This document shows positions 1 through 8,567 of a stretch of DNA of 48,063 bases, in pieces (the first letter of the stretch is position 1; every line of letters starts with the position of its first letter). A model generated the notes under the pieces. It saw only the letters and a program-made list of their open reading frames with translations, searched no databases and had not been told where the DNA came from. Made by a program: the position numbers and the translations under genes. Source of the stretch: PZPK01 sp041590075. GTDB taxonomy: Bacteria > Pseudomonadota > Gammaproteobacteria > Pseudomonadales > Oleiphilaceae. Location of the stretch: NCBI GenBank assembly GCA_041590075.1, contig JBFHUL010000014.1, forward strand, positions 1 through 48,063. The letters are read 5' to 3'.

Positions 1-904
1 ATTTCAGGAAGCCAAAGACCAAATGGCACGCGCGATTGCTTCCGACGACGACTTCTGTAATTACACCAATCGCAACATCGTGGTCGAAGACACCAGCACC
101 GGCGATTTGCTCTTTGTGGACTTCAACCTTTCCTACAACCCCTTCACACGCATCGTGCAACAATCGGTGCTGGCAACCCGCACCGAAGACGCCCTGCTCA
201 GTGCAACCGAGCGTGCCACCGCCCCATTCGTGGGTTTCTACCAGGCCGATCCCGACGAATTTGTCGCTAACGGTTATACTCAGCCGTACCTACGCCAGGC
301 CATCATGAACAACGCCAACGAAATAGAGATATTCAATATTGATGATGGCTTTGATACACGCCTCGGCGTCATGGAGTTCATCATTCAAAACAAGGTGTGC
401 AATCCTGATGATGAGGCAGAAAAGCCCGGTGATTTAGAGGCTTGCGACGCAGGTGTCACCACTCGAACTGTCGCAAAATCACAGTGTGCGGGCGATGACA
501 GCGACCCGGAAGATGACGGCGAAACCAATAAAATCGCGCTCAATAGCTATAACGTGAACAGTGATTACCCCGCGATAAAGCGGGTGCGAGTTGAAACCGA
601 CTACCCGAATCAGGAAGTACGTATTTATCTATCGGAGTACATCGAAGCGATCGAAAACCCTTATGCCGCCGACGGTGAGCCGGATGTGATTTATGATCCC
701 ACCAATTGCGAAAAGCAGGCCGTGCTGGATGAATTGGCGGAAGCAAATCCTGATACCACAACAGGGGTTCGCCTAACCGTAGTAGAAGATCCCGGCTACG
801 ATATTATTTACACCGGAGAAGGTGAAGATCGCACAGAAACGCTGCCCACACCCGCAATCACCTATGCAGGGCAACTGGTAGCCGAACGGCAGAACGAACT
901 CTAA
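1..904 (+). CDS. C-terminal part of an unidentified acidic protein
   Basis: The reading frame is open from the left edge (FQEAKDQ precedes the first Met at 23), so this is most likely the 3' end of a longer gene. About 300 residues are visible. The chain is rich in Asp, Glu and Asn, has no membrane segment, and has four scattered Cys in its middle third. It has a run of acidic residues around 135-170 and a C-terminal stretch rich in Thr, Pro and Tyr. The composition suggests an exported or surface protein, but no signal peptide can be judged because the N-terminus is missing. I do not recognise a family. It converges on a small minus-strand gene and shares a 10-bp inverted repeat with it. Confidence 0.7.
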   Translation, partial: FQEAKDQMARAIASDDDFCNYTNRNIVVEDTSTGDLLFVDFNLSYNPFTRIVQQSVLATRTEDALLSATERATAPFVGFYQADPDEFVANGYTQPYLRQAIMNNANEIEIFNIDDGFDTRLGVMEFIIQNKVCNPDDEAEKPGDLEACDAGVTTRTVAKSQCAGDDSDPEDDGETNKIALNSYNVNSDYPAIKRVRVETDYPNQEVRIYLSEYIEAIENPYAADGEPDVIYDPTNCEKQAVLDELAEANPDTTTGVRLTVVEDPGYDIIYTGEGEDRTETLPTPAITYAGQLVAERQNEL

Positions 905-914
905 GCCACAACAA

Positions 915-945
915 CCATGTGGCGACTATTTGGTGCGCCACATGG
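915..945. terminator. 10-bp perfect hairpin between convergent genes
   Basis: CCATGTGGCG (915-924) and CGCCACATGG (936-945) pair perfectly around an 11-base loop. It starts 11 bases after the stop of the acidic protein and includes the stop codon of the minus-strand small gene. Neither side has a T-run, so it may stabilise mRNA ends or act as a weak bidirectional terminator. Confidence 0.45.
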
Positions 946-1132
946 GTAAGTGCCCACAGCCCAAGTGATTATCAATCATTTCAATCAACTGCTGATTACG
1001 CGTCACAGCTTCCATTAAGGCATTGATATCTTGCAGATTCGGCTGCTCGCTGGCACGCAGGCGTTCTAGCTGTGCTTTCGCGTGCGACACCTCGCCCTGT
1101 AATCGCTCGCGCTGCGCTTGCAAGGTATTCAT
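926..1132 (-). CDS. Small coiled-coil hypothetical protein (68 aa)
   Basis: I chose the ATG at 1132 because AGGAG lies 7 bases upstream; an open frame extends further but without a better ribosome site. The protein starts MNTLQAQRERLQ and its first 50 residues are almost entirely helical with heptad-like Leu, Gln, Glu and Arg spacing, consistent with a short coiled coil. The tail is CGHLPMWRTK. There is no signal peptide or membrane segment. Function unknown. It stands alone, convergent with the acidic gene and divergent from the next small gene. Confidence 0.55.
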   Translation of the reverse strand: MNTLQAQRERLQGEVSHAKAQLERLRASEQPNLQDINALMEAVTRNQQLIEMIDNHLGCGHLPMWRTK

Positions 1133-1336
1133 ACTCGCTCCTGATTCGCAAAACAGCTTCCAGTATAGGCAGCGCGGTTGCACCTGCGTGTCGAGCAGTT
1201 AACAGATTCAGGTAAGGCTTTGTAACGCTTATCGCGTTTAATTTTACAGGCCATATACGATGAGGCCCTCGCCACCTGTTTTTCCACGCCTCTGCTATGC
1301 TTAAGCAAGTTTGCCATCAGTCAAGAGGACGTGTCC

Positions 1337-1690
1337 GTGTCAAAACCTTCCATTGCCAATGTCATCAACGAGTTCATGGCGTTCATTGAGCTACTCGACG
1401 ATGCGTATTGGGAAGCCTCATCATTAACGCACAAAGACTTTATCTACGACATCATCAGTATTTTTTCTCAGGAAGTTGCCGAGATCAACAAGCTGAGCGT
1501 TCAGGATCATCACTATCCCTATGAATTCATCACTGAAGGGATTCGCCGCATAGCGCCAAAGGTGAGTGAGCTGGAAACCCGAAAGATTGAAATTCTGCAG
1601 CGGACCAGCACACTGACAGACATGCGTGAAGTGTTGTCCAATATTTTGGCCATTCTGGAATCACAAAGCGAGGGCTTGGGCGGGGAATAA
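1337..1690 (+). CDS. Hypothetical protein, 117 aa, helical
   Basis: Two in-frame GTG codons (1331, 1337) are possible starts. The second is preferred because AAGAGGA at 1323-1329 lies 7 bases before it but only 1 base before the first. The protein is mostly alpha-helical and acidic (MSKPSIANVINEFMAF, then a helix with FIYDIISIFSQEVAEIN) and has no Cys or membrane segment. I do not recognise a family. It ends 37 bases before the convergent ctaB gene. A small soluble cytoplasmic protein is the safest description. Confidence 0.55.
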   Translation: MSKPSIANVINEFMAFIELLDDAYWEASSLTHKDFIYDIISIFSQEVAEINKLSVQDHHYPYEFITEGIRRIAPKVSELETRKIEILQRTSTLTDMREVLSNILAILESQSEGLGGE

Positions 1691-1727
1691 GTTCACTCCG
1701 CGCCTTCGCCATCACGCTTCTGCCCGC

Positions 1728-2639
1728 CTACATCGCAAGCAGCATTGGGCGGGTATAGTGGTCAACCAACAGCGCAAGAAACAAAAGCATCAAATAGCTG
1801 ATGGAAAATTTGAAGGTATTGATCGCTGCATGCTTATGGCTATTGCGCAACATGCGAATTCCCCATTGCAGAAAACGCCCACCCAGTAATAGCGCCGAAG
1901 CCAGATAAATCTCTCCAGACATACCGGTAAGGTAAGGGAACACCGAAATCGCGATCAGGATCAGCGTGTAGAGAATGATATGGAGTTGCGTGAACCGCTC
2001 TCCGTGCGTGACCGGTAACATCGGAATACCTACTTGTGCATATTCCGCTTTTCGATGAATCGCCAAGGCCCAAAAATGTGGCGGAGTCCAGGCGAAAATA
2101 ATCAGGACCAAGAGCAGAGCATCGGCTTCAATATGCCCGGTCACCGCCGTCCAGCCCAACAGCGGTGGCGCCGCACCGGCCAAGCCACCAATCACAATAT
2201 TCTGGGGTGTCGCCCGTTTGAGCCACAGGGTATATATCAGTGCATAGCCAACCAAAGACCCCAGCGTTAACCATGCGGTGAGCGCATTGATCCACACCAT
2301 GAGTATGGCCATGCCTACGATGCCCAAAAGCGCCGCAAACAAAAGCGCGTGCTGCGCATCAACCTTGCCCTGCGCAACTGGCCGATTGCGCGTTCGGGCC
2401 ATATATATATCGATGCGCCGGTCAACGACGTGATTAATGGCTGCGGCGGAACCCGCCATCAACCCGATACCCATATTCCCGAACAGGAGTACTTGCCAAC
2501 TCGGCAAGGTATAGGTTGCGAGCAACATACCAATCACCGACGTCAACAACATCAGCGCAACCACTTTGGGCTTGCACAGTTCGAGATAATCCCGCCAGCC
2601 AGGCAGGTCGGTCTTATAAGGCAGGCTGTGTGCTTTCAT
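1728..2639 (-). CDS. ctaB: Protoheme IX farnesyltransferase (haem O synthase)
   Basis: CtaB/CyoE is an inner-membrane UbiA-family prenyltransferase that adds a farnesyl group to protohaem to give haem O, the first step towards haem A. The sequence has the family pattern: LCKPKVVALMLLTSVIGM in the first helix, the Asp-rich site NHVVDRRIDIYMARTRNRP after helix 2, and a second polar loop near HRKAEYAQVGIPMLP. About nine hydrophobic segments and 303 residues match the family. The ATG at 2639 is preferred, with AGGG 9 bases upstream; an in-frame start 33 bases earlier has no clear ribosome site. It overlaps the 3' end of ctaA by 26 bases, so the two are translationally linked at the end of the oxidase cluster. 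Confidence 0.95.
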   Translation of the reverse strand: MKAHSLPYKTDLPGWRDYLELCKPKVVALMLLTSVIGMLLATYTLPSWQVLLFGNMGIGLMAGSAAAINHVVDRRIDIYMARTRNRPVAQGKVDAQHALLFAALLGIVGMAILMVWINALTAWLTLGSLVGYALIYTLWLKRATPQNIVIGGLAGAAPPLLGWTAVTGHIEADALLLVLIIFAWTPPHFWALAIHRKAEYAQVGIPMLPVTHGERFTQLHIILYTLILIAISVFPYLTGMSGEIYLASALLLGGRFLQWGIRMLRNSHKHAAINTFKFSISYLMLLFLALLVDHYTRPMLLAM

Positions 2640-3699
2640 GTGCGAATTCCCTATTGTTATTGTGTGGAACACGTTGAAGCTGATAACGGAGGTTAACCAT
2701 GCTTAGCAGCAAGGCAGCACCTACCGCATTATGCGCAACGGCAAGCTCGAGAGGAATCAACCAGATCACATTGCTGATACCCAATACCAACTGAACAGCT
2801 AATACAGTAAGGACGACCTTGGCCCCTCGACCAATTTCGCTTGCCGCGGAGCGCCGACGTAACCAAAGGTACATTCCCACCAGATACACTGTGAGCACCA
2901 AGGCGCCTATACGATGAGCCATCTGAATAGCAACGCGCTCTTGATTGTCGATGAGGCCGCCAAGGTAGTTGGGGCCAATAGTCTGGAAGAAATCAAAGCC
3001 CCCCGCAAAGTCCATCTCGGGCCACAATACGGATTGGCAATCCGGGAAGTCGTTTCCACATGCCAGCGCCGCGTAATTGGCGGCCGTCCATGCTCCCAGA
3101 AACACCTGCCCAACCACCAGCGCAATACCTACTGACACGCACCGCTTTGCCTTCGCCAAATCCGAAGTGAATGCAGACGCCGCAAGGGGCTGCCAGTCAC
3201 GCTGACGCAACACCAAAAGGAACAATAGCGAGAGCGTTGCAAATCCCCCAAGCAAATGGGCCGAAACCACTTGCGGCCAGAGTTTCAGCGTGACCGTCCA
3301 CATGCCAAACAAACCCTGACAAACTACCAAAACCAGCAAACCGATGGCATGCGCAAGTGGCAAGGGGCGCTCCACATCGTCTCCCGGACCAGCCACATAG
3401 CGGCGATGCTTCATCGCCACGACACACAAGACAATGATCATTAATCCCAGCGTAGAGGCGCAGTAGCGATGAATCATCTCCGGCCAACCCTTTTCAACCT
3501 CGACCGGTGCTTCAGGAAACCGCGCTTCCGCAATCGCAATTTGCTCGGGCGTACTCGGCACCGAAAAGAAACCATAACATCCTGGCCAGTCGGGACAACC
3601 AAGGCCGGCATCCACCAACCGGGTCCAGGCACCCAACATCACAACAACCACCGCAAAGCAGCAGGACGCCCACGACAAGCGATAAAACAGAGTCTTCAC
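2614..3699 (-). CDS. ctaA: Haem A synthase (COX15/CtaA family)
   Basis: CtaA oxidises the C8 methyl of haem O to a formyl group, giving haem A for the aa3 oxidase. The 361-residue protein has eight predicted membrane segments in two homologous four-helix halves. Visible family features are GAWTRLVDAGLGCPDWPGCYG at the start, EMIHRYCASTLGL with a haem-ligand His, SAHLLGGFATLSLLF, the internal repeat GAWTAANYAALACGNDFPDC, and MAHRIGALVL with AHNAVGAALLL in the second half. The paired Cys after helix 1 are typical of the family. It starts 10 bases after the SCO-like gene and overlaps ctaB by 26 bases. Confidence 0.95.
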   Translation of the reverse strand: MKTLFYRLSWASCCFAVVVVMLGAWTRLVDAGLGCPDWPGCYGFFSVPSTPEQIAIAEARFPEAPVEVEKGWPEMIHRYCASTLGLMIIVLCVVAMKHRRYVAGPGDDVERPLPLAHAIGLLVLVVCQGLFGMWTVTLKLWPQVVSAHLLGGFATLSLLFLLVLRQRDWQPLAASAFTSDLAKAKRCVSVGIALVVGQVFLGAWTAANYAALACGNDFPDCQSVLWPEMDFAGGFDFFQTIGPNYLGGLIDNQERVAIQMAHRIGALVLTVYLVGMYLWLRRRSAASEIGRGAKVVLTVLAVQLVLGISNVIWLIPLELAVAHNAVGAALLLSMVNLRYQLQRVPHNNNREFAHESTQPAL

Positions 3700-3709
3700 A
3701 GTCGTCCCT

Positions 3710-4375
3710 CTATCCTATTTTCGAAAGCTTTAACAGACGCTTGAGATCATCCATCAGATCATAGCCGTCGTGGTCTTCTGTATACTGCAATATGACATTC
3801 CCCAAGGGATCAACCAACCACACTTGCCACTGCTTCTCGCTCGTGGATTGCGCACCCACGGTTTCGGCCTGCTCAAGAAAGCGACGCATTACATTCGCTT
3901 TTACCGGAATGATCTGCATATTCGGATAACGCTGCTGTATGTGCTGCGCCTCCGGTTGCACCAGCCCACTTACCAACATACGCCCCACACGCTCGGCCTC
4001 GCGACCCATTGCCACATTAACCTGTCTTACTTCGTGCAATAAGGCTTCGCAATCATCCGAGCAGGTCGCGCCACCCGTAATCATCAGTGACCACTTGGCG
4101 CCGTCTTCCTCGGCCATCGCGCCCACCGCCGCCACATTGTTGAGTTCAAGCAGATTCAGTTCGACGGGAGGCCACAGCAGGTTTCCCTTATTGGTTTTAC
4201 TCTGGGGGATCGCCCAACCACCAAAATACATGGCCATGGCGAGCAATACCGGAATCAGGGCCACCCCAAAAATCGCAATAAGTTTTAACCGGTTTCGATT
4301 GATAGTTTTACGATCCATGGTCACCTGCTGCACAGTACTGCTCATTTGTTCACCTTTGTTATTTTCGTTACTCAT
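3710..4375 (-). CDS. SCO-like membrane-anchored thioredoxin-fold protein of the cox cluster
   Basis: It has an N-terminal membrane anchor (about residues 31-52) and a periplasmic domain. That domain contains C-S-D-D-C at 105-109, which matches the CxxxC copper motif of SCO proteins, and ends with a WLVDPLGNVILQY strand and a final helix like the SCO/thioredoxin fold. The His that completes the copper site in classical SCO is not obvious; the equivalent stretch reads SEKQWQVWLVDP. Its position between SURF1 and ctaA supports a role in CuA assembly or thiol redox there, but this is inference. The start overlaps the SURF1 stop by 8 bases. An internal ATG at 4345 has a better ribosome site (AGGTGA) and is an alternative start. 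Confidence 0.75.
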   Translation of the reverse strand: MSNENNKGEQMSSTVQQVTMDRKTINRNRLKLIAIFGVALIPVLLAMAMYFGGWAIPQSKTNKGNLLWPPVELNLLELNNVAAVGAMAEEDGAKWSLMITGGATCSDDCEALLHEVRQVNVAMGREAERVGRMLVSGLVQPEAQHIQQRYPNMQIIPVKANVMRRFLEQAETVGAQSTSEKQWQVWLVDPLGNVILQYTEDHDGYDLMDDLKRLLKLSKIG

Positions 4376-5099
4376 TTACGCTTTCCGACGCAGATTTTTG
4401 CGGTCGCAAACGCCACGTTGCCCAAGCTGTGAGAATTAGCAGCGCTGTCGCCATGGCAAACCATTGCACCGCATAGGCCATATGCTTTTCGGCACTGCTC
4501 GTCGCCAATGGCCAGCCGACAGCGTAGGCTCCTGCCACGCTCGCGTCAGAAAGTCGGAACTCCTGATGCTTCAGAAAGGCGACGCCCAATTGTTGCTCAA
4601 TTGCCGCCCATTCGAGGCGCTGAATACGGCGCGGCCATTCGTGCTGCACAGGCGTGGGGGCAAGCACCGGTATCCGCCCATCAGGGGCATAGAAATGCCC
4701 GATAATGTTTTGTACGCCCTGCAAATCCTCAATGGAAGGCAGCATGTCTCTGCGTGCCCCCCCGGCTACCCAGCCTCGATTCACCAGCACCCAAGCACCC
4801 GACTCAAGCTCAAGAGGCGTCAGCACTTCGTAGCCCACTTTTCCGTCGCGCACTCGATTGTCGAGCAAAAAGTGTTTGTTATGGTATCGCCCTAGTAACG
4901 TGTAGGGCCGGTATGACAGCACGTTTTCCTGGTCAAGACGGCTTGGTGTTTGCTCCATGCGTGCTTCCAACACTGCCAGCCTCGATTGTTTGTATTCAGC
5001 CCTATCGAGCTGCCACACGCCAAGCGCGCAGGTTAGGGGCAGAAAAAATGCGCTAAAAAGCCAGATTTTCCATCGAACAGAGAGGGCACTGCGCAACAC
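4368..5099 (-). CDS. SURF1 family oxidase assembly protein
   Basis: SURF1 proteins help insert haem A into subunit I of cytochrome c oxidase. The 243-residue chain has the family architecture: a TM helix near the N-terminus (WLFSAFFLPLTCALGVWQLDR, whose GxWQLxR signature is clear), a periplasmic domain with YRPYTLLGRY, LLDNRVRDGKVGYEVLTPL and GAWVLVNRGWV, and a second TM helix near the C-terminus (VQWFAMATALLILTAW). It is the first gene of the downstream half of the cox cluster, diverging from the twin-TM gene at 5188 and overlapping the SCO-like gene by 8 bases. Confidence 0.92.
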   Translation of the reverse strand: MLRSALSVRWKIWLFSAFFLPLTCALGVWQLDRAEYKQSRLAVLEARMEQTPSRLDQENVLSYRPYTLLGRYHNKHFLLDNRVRDGKVGYEVLTPLELESGAWVLVNRGWVAGGARRDMLPSIEDLQGVQNIIGHFYAPDGRIPVLAPTPVQHEWPRRIQRLEWAAIEQQLGVAFLKHQEFRLSDASVAGAYAVGWPLATSSAEKHMAYAVQWFAMATALLILTAWATWRLRPQKSASESVNE

Positions 5100-5118
5100 A
5101 GACTTACAACTGGTTTTG

Positions 5119-5124
5119 TATAAT
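5119..5124 (+). promoter_or_regulatory. Candidate -10 box for the twin-TM gene
   Basis: A perfect TATAAT follows TTTTG in the 88-base gap between the divergent SURF1 and twin-TM genes, 64 bases before the ATG at 5188. No good -35 is visible at normal spacing. The same AT-rich stretch could hold a divergent -10 for SURF1. Confidence 0.4.
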
Positions 5125-5187
5125 ATTTGGCTCGGCTTTACACTGCATGCCAGCTCCCACTTTTCCGAAACACACCAAGGTCATACC

Positions 5188-5406
5188 ATGCTCATTAAAG
5201 CTCTTATTGTTGTCTTGCTGCTGGCCATCTTAATCAGCCTTTTTAGCGGCCTGGTATTTCTCGTCAAGGATGGCAGCCGAAGCAAACGCACGGTAAATTC
5301 GTTGACGGTGCGGGTAAGCCTCGCAATTGCGCTGATTGTACTTATCTATGTGGGCGTACAGACCGGGGCTCTACATCTGAACCCCTCACCGATCGCCGCG
5401 TTCTAA
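5188..5406 (+). CDS. Twin transmembrane protein (DUF2909 family)
   Basis: This 72-residue protein has two hydrophobic helices (about 3-26 and 42-62) joined by a short basic loop, KDGSRSKRTVNS. This matches the DUF2909 twin-TM family found next to SURF1 and cox3 in pseudomonads. The ATG at 5188 has AAGG 7 bases upstream; the longer open frame is non-coding. It lies on the opposite strand to all other genes of the cox locus, diverging from SURF1 and ending 3 bases from the ctaE stop. A small accessory or assembly factor for the oxidase is plausible from location only. Confidence 0.8.
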   Translation: MLIKALIVVLLLAILISLFSGLVFLVKDGSRSKRTVNSLTVRVSLAIALIVLIYVGVQTGALHLNPSPIAAF

Positions 5407-5409
5407 AAT

Positions 5410-6300
5410 CTAGAGCACGTATACAAAGACAAATAACCCAACCCAGACCACATCTACGAAATGCCAATACCAGCACGTGGCCTCAAAACCAAAATGATTT
5501 TCTTTATCGAAGTGTCCTTTCTGGATACGGAAAAACATAATGATCAACATCAGGGTGCCCAAGGTGACATGTGCACCGTGAAAGCCCGTTAACAAAAAGA
5601 ACGTCGTGCCGTAGATGCCCGATTGCAGGGTCAAATCCAGTTGCTGGTAAGCCTCCACATACTCTTCGCCCTGAAAGAAAAGAAAAACCAGACCCAATGC
5701 AATCGTTGCCAGCATCCATGCCTTCAGGGCCGCGCGCTTGCCATCCTTCAAGGCATGATGCGCAATGGTGACCGTGACACTGGAAGCGAGCAGCAGGAGG
5801 GTATTGATAAAAGGCAGGTGCCATGGATCGATCGTCGCCTGCGGCCCGGGAAACAACTCCGGGTTAGGGTTTGTCAGCAATGGCCACGTAGCCTCGAACT
5901 CTGGCCACAGGAGCTCACCGGTGGAAGCATTCTCACCCGCACCACCCAACCAGGGCACCGCCAACACCCGCACGTAAAACAGCGCGCCAAAAAACGCCGC
6001 AAAGAACATCACTTCAGAGAAAATAAACCAGCTCATTCCCCAACGAAAAGAGCGATCCATTTGCTCACTGTACATGCCTGCGCGGCTTTCCTGAATGACA
6101 TGACCAAACCAGCCGAATAGCATATAGGCCATAATTAGCGCACCGGACAAGAACATCAGCCAAGACATTCCCGTACTCTCACCCGCCGAACTGGCATTCA
6201 TCACCGATCCCGCCCCCACAAGGGTAAGGAAGAGGCCAATGGTTGCCACGATCGGCCAGCGGCTCTGCGCCGGAACGTAATAAGAGGATTCTGCACTCAT
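5410..6300 (-). CDS. ctaE: Cytochrome c oxidase subunit III
   Basis: Subunit III stabilises the aa3 oxidase and helps proton delivery. The 296-residue protein has seven TM segments and classic COX3 stretches: SWFIFSEVMFFAAFFGALFY with the buried Glu, LLLLASSVTVTIAHHAL, FQGEEYVEAYQ, TGFHGAHVTLGTLML, and the C-terminal FEATCWYWHFVDVVWVGLF. AGGAG lies 8 bases before the ATG. It follows ctaG on the minus strand; the 59-base gap holds a short hairpin and a CA-rich repeat. Its stop lies 3 bases from the convergent twin-TM gene. Confidence 0.97.
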   Translation of the reverse strand: MSAESSYYVPAQSRWPIVATIGLFLTLVGAGSVMNASSAGESTGMSWLMFLSGALIMAYMLFGWFGHVIQESRAGMYSEQMDRSFRWGMSWFIFSEVMFFAAFFGALFYVRVLAVPWLGGAGENASTGELLWPEFEATWPLLTNPNPELFPGPQATIDPWHLPFINTLLLLASSVTVTIAHHALKDGKRAALKAWMLATIALGLVFLFFQGEEYVEAYQQLDLTLQSGIYGTTFFLLTGFHGAHVTLGTLMLIIMFFRIQKGHFDKENHFGFEATCWYWHFVDVVWVGLFVFVYVL

Positions 6301-6325
6301 AGTTGACTCCTGTTTACGAGTTGGC

Positions 6326-6341
6326 TTCGATTACTATCGAA
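6326..6341. repeat. Small hairpin in the ctaE leader
   Basis: TTCGAT and ATCGAA pair around a 4-base loop (TACT) 26 bases before the ctaE start. It could separate ctaG and ctaE translation or protect the processed mRNA. No T-run follows it on the minus strand, so it is not an intrinsic terminator. Confidence 0.35.
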
Positions 6342-6359
6342 ATCCATGCGTTGTTATTG

Positions 6360-6944
6360 TTATCGCGCAGCCATTACTGCAGCTTGCGAGTCATTGTCCA
6401 GATGGGCATTGTTCAATAATGCCGTTTGATCAAACAAAGTATAAGACAGGGTGAGCACGGGCAAGTCATTGGGCAACGCTGTGTCGACCACAAATATCAG
6501 AGGCATATTAACCTCCTCGTTTGGCCCCAATTCCTGCTGGTTAAAACAAAAACACTCTGTTTTATGAAAATAATCGGTACCGCGCGAAGGCGAGAGACTG
6601 GGCACAGCTTGCGCGATCATACGATGGCTTGTTGGGTTGCGGGCATAGAAGTCCACTTTAACAATCTCGCCGGGATGCACCCGAATCTCATTTTTGACGG
6701 GACGAAATTCCCACGGCATGTTTTCATTATTCGAGGTAGTGAACTGCACCCGTACCTGTCGACTCAGATCAACCTCGGGGCGCACCTCACCCAACTCATA
6801 GCGCCCACCCGTCTTTCCATTGAGGCCGGTGATATCACAAAATACGTCATACAGAGGAACCATTGCAAAGCCGAATGCGAACATGCCACATACCGCAAAT
6901 AGCGATTTGATGACCGTTCGGCGGTGCGACTTTGCAGGTTCCAT
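6360..6944 (-). CDS. ctaG: Cytochrome c oxidase assembly protein CtaG/Cox11
   Basis: Cox11 delivers copper to the CuB site of subunit I. The 194-residue protein has one N-terminal TM helix (SLFAVCGMFAFGFAMVPLYDVFCDITGLNG, with the family VPLYxxFC) followed by a periplasmic beta domain. The copper motif C-F-C-F is present in HKTECFCFNQQ, as are the supporting FYARNPTSHRMIAQAVPS and LSYTLFD. GGGAGG lies close upstream of the ATG. It sits between ctaD (18-base gap) and ctaE as in most alpha- and gammaproteobacterial aa3 operons. Confidence 0.96.
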   Translation of the reverse strand: MEPAKSHRRTVIKSLFAVCGMFAFGFAMVPLYDVFCDITGLNGKTGGRYELGEVRPEVDLSRQVRVQFTTSNNENMPWEFRPVKNEIRVHPGEIVKVDFYARNPTSHRMIAQAVPSLSPSRGTDYFHKTECFCFNQQELGPNEEVNMPLIFVVDTALPNDLPVLTLSYTLFDQTALLNNAHLDNDSQAAVMAAR

Positions 6945-6962
6945 ACAAGCCTCCCTGATGTA

Positions 6963-8558
6963 TCAGCGCACTTCGGGAGGCGTTGAAAATGTATGGTAAG
7001 GCGCTGGTGAAGGAATGGTCCATTCCAAACCTTCTGCGCCTTCCCAGACTTGATCGGTCGCCTTCTCACCGCTGCGGATACACTTGATCACCAGGTAAAG
7101 GAACAACAACTGCGTGATGCCGAACAGGAAGGCTCCCACCGAGGAAATGCTGTTAAAGTCGGCGAACTGCAATGCGTAATCAGGGATACGCCGCGGCATA
7201 CCCGCCAAGCCCAGAAAGTGCATGGGGAAAAATGCGAGATTCATGCCTACGAAAGAAAGCCAAAAGTGCCACTTGGCCAGCGCCTCGTCATACATGTTGC
7301 CGCACCACTTGGGCAACCAGTAGTAGACCGCTGCAAAAATACCGAATATGGCGCCAGGCACAAGCACATAATGGAAGTGCGCGACAACGAAGTAGGTGTC
7401 GTGATACTGGAAGTCCGAAGGCGCGATGGCCAGCATTAGCCCGGAAAAGCCACCAATAGTGAAGAGGATAACGAAGGCTACCGAAAACAGCATTGGCGCC
7501 TCAAAGGTGAGCGAGCCTCGAAACATGGTGGTTACCCAGTTAAAGACTTTCACCCCTGTGGGCACAGCTATCAACATGGTCGCATACATAAAGAACAACT
7601 CGCCCACCAATGGCATCCCGACGGTAAACATATGGTGCGCCCATACAATAAACGACAGGATAGCAATGGAAGCGACCGCATACACCATTGAGTGATAACC
7701 AAACAAGGGCTTACGACTGAAGGTGGGAATGATCTGCGACACCACACCAAAGGCGGGCAGGATCATGATGTACACTTCAGGGTGACCGAAGAACCAGAAA
7801 ATATGCTGAAACAGTACGGGGTCGCCGCCCCCGGCAGCGTTGAAAAAGCTGGTTCCAAAATGCACATCCATCAACATCATGGTCACCACGCCTGCCAATA
7901 CAGGCATCACGGCAATCAGCAGGAAGGCGGTAATCAACCATGTCCATACGAATAGGGGCATTTTCATAAGTGTCATGCCCGGCGCCCGCATATTGAGGAT
8001 GGTCGCGATGACATTGATTGCCCCCATAATGGAAGACACGCCCATCATATGCACACCGAATATGAAGTAGGTGACCGTGTCCGGCGCATAGGTCGTCGAT
8101 AAGGGCGCATAGAAGGTCCAACCGAAATTGGGCGCACCGCCTTCCATAAACAACGTGCTGAGCAGCAGACCAAAGGCAAAGGGAAGAATCCAGAAGCTCC
8201 AGTTATTCATGCGGGGCAGTGCCATATCCGGAGCACCTACCATCATTGGTATCAACCAATTAGCCAAGCCTACAAATGCTGGCATGACCGCGCCGAACAC
8301 CATAATCAGGCCATGCATGGTGGTCATCTGATTGAAAAATTCAGGTTCCACCAACTGCAATCCGGGCTGAAACAGCTCCGCTCGAATAGTCAGCGCCATA
8401 CAGCCGCCAATCAGAAACATGGCGAAACTGAACCAGAGGTACATGGACCCGATGTCTTTGTGGTTTGTGGTGAACAACCAGCGAGCAATACCCTTTGCAG
8501 GGCCGTGATGCTCATGATCGTCGTGGTGTTGCTTGGGGGTATCTATGACCGCACTCAT
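6963..8558 (-). CDS. ctaD: Cytochrome c oxidase subunit I
   Basis: This is the catalytic subunit of the aa3 oxidase, carrying haem a, the haem a3-CuB centre and proton channels. The 531-residue chain has twelve TM segments. Visible ligands and motifs are TMHGLIMVFG (haem a His), FWFFGHPEVYIMILP with the His-Tyr pair of CuB, WAHHMFTVGM with two CuB His, YHDTYFVVAHFHYVLVPG with the haem a3 and haem a His, and the K-channel side in the same helices. The N-terminus is His-rich (TPKQHHDDHEHHGPAKG). AGGAG precedes the ATG and the gene lies 9 bases after ctaC. Confidence 0.98.
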   Translation of the reverse strand: MSAVIDTPKQHHDDHEHHGPAKGIARWLFTTNHKDIGSMYLWFSFAMFLIGGCMALTIRAELFQPGLQLVEPEFFNQMTTMHGLIMVFGAVMPAFVGLANWLIPMMVGAPDMALPRMNNWSFWILPFAFGLLLSTLFMEGGAPNFGWTFYAPLSTTYAPDTVTYFIFGVHMMGVSSIMGAINVIATILNMRAPGMTLMKMPLFVWTWLITAFLLIAVMPVLAGVVTMMLMDVHFGTSFFNAAGGGDPVLFQHIFWFFGHPEVYIMILPAFGVVSQIIPTFSRKPLFGYHSMVYAVASIAILSFIVWAHHMFTVGMPLVGELFFMYATMLIAVPTGVKVFNWVTTMFRGSLTFEAPMLFSVAFVILFTIGGFSGLMLAIAPSDFQYHDTYFVVAHFHYVLVPGAIFGIFAAVYYWLPKWCGNMYDEALAKWHFWLSFVGMNLAFFPMHFLGLAGMPRRIPDYALQFADFNSISSVGAFLFGITQLLFLYLVIKCIRSGEKATDQVWEGAEGLEWTIPSPAPYHTFSTPPEVR

Positions 8559-8567
8559 GAGCTTCTC

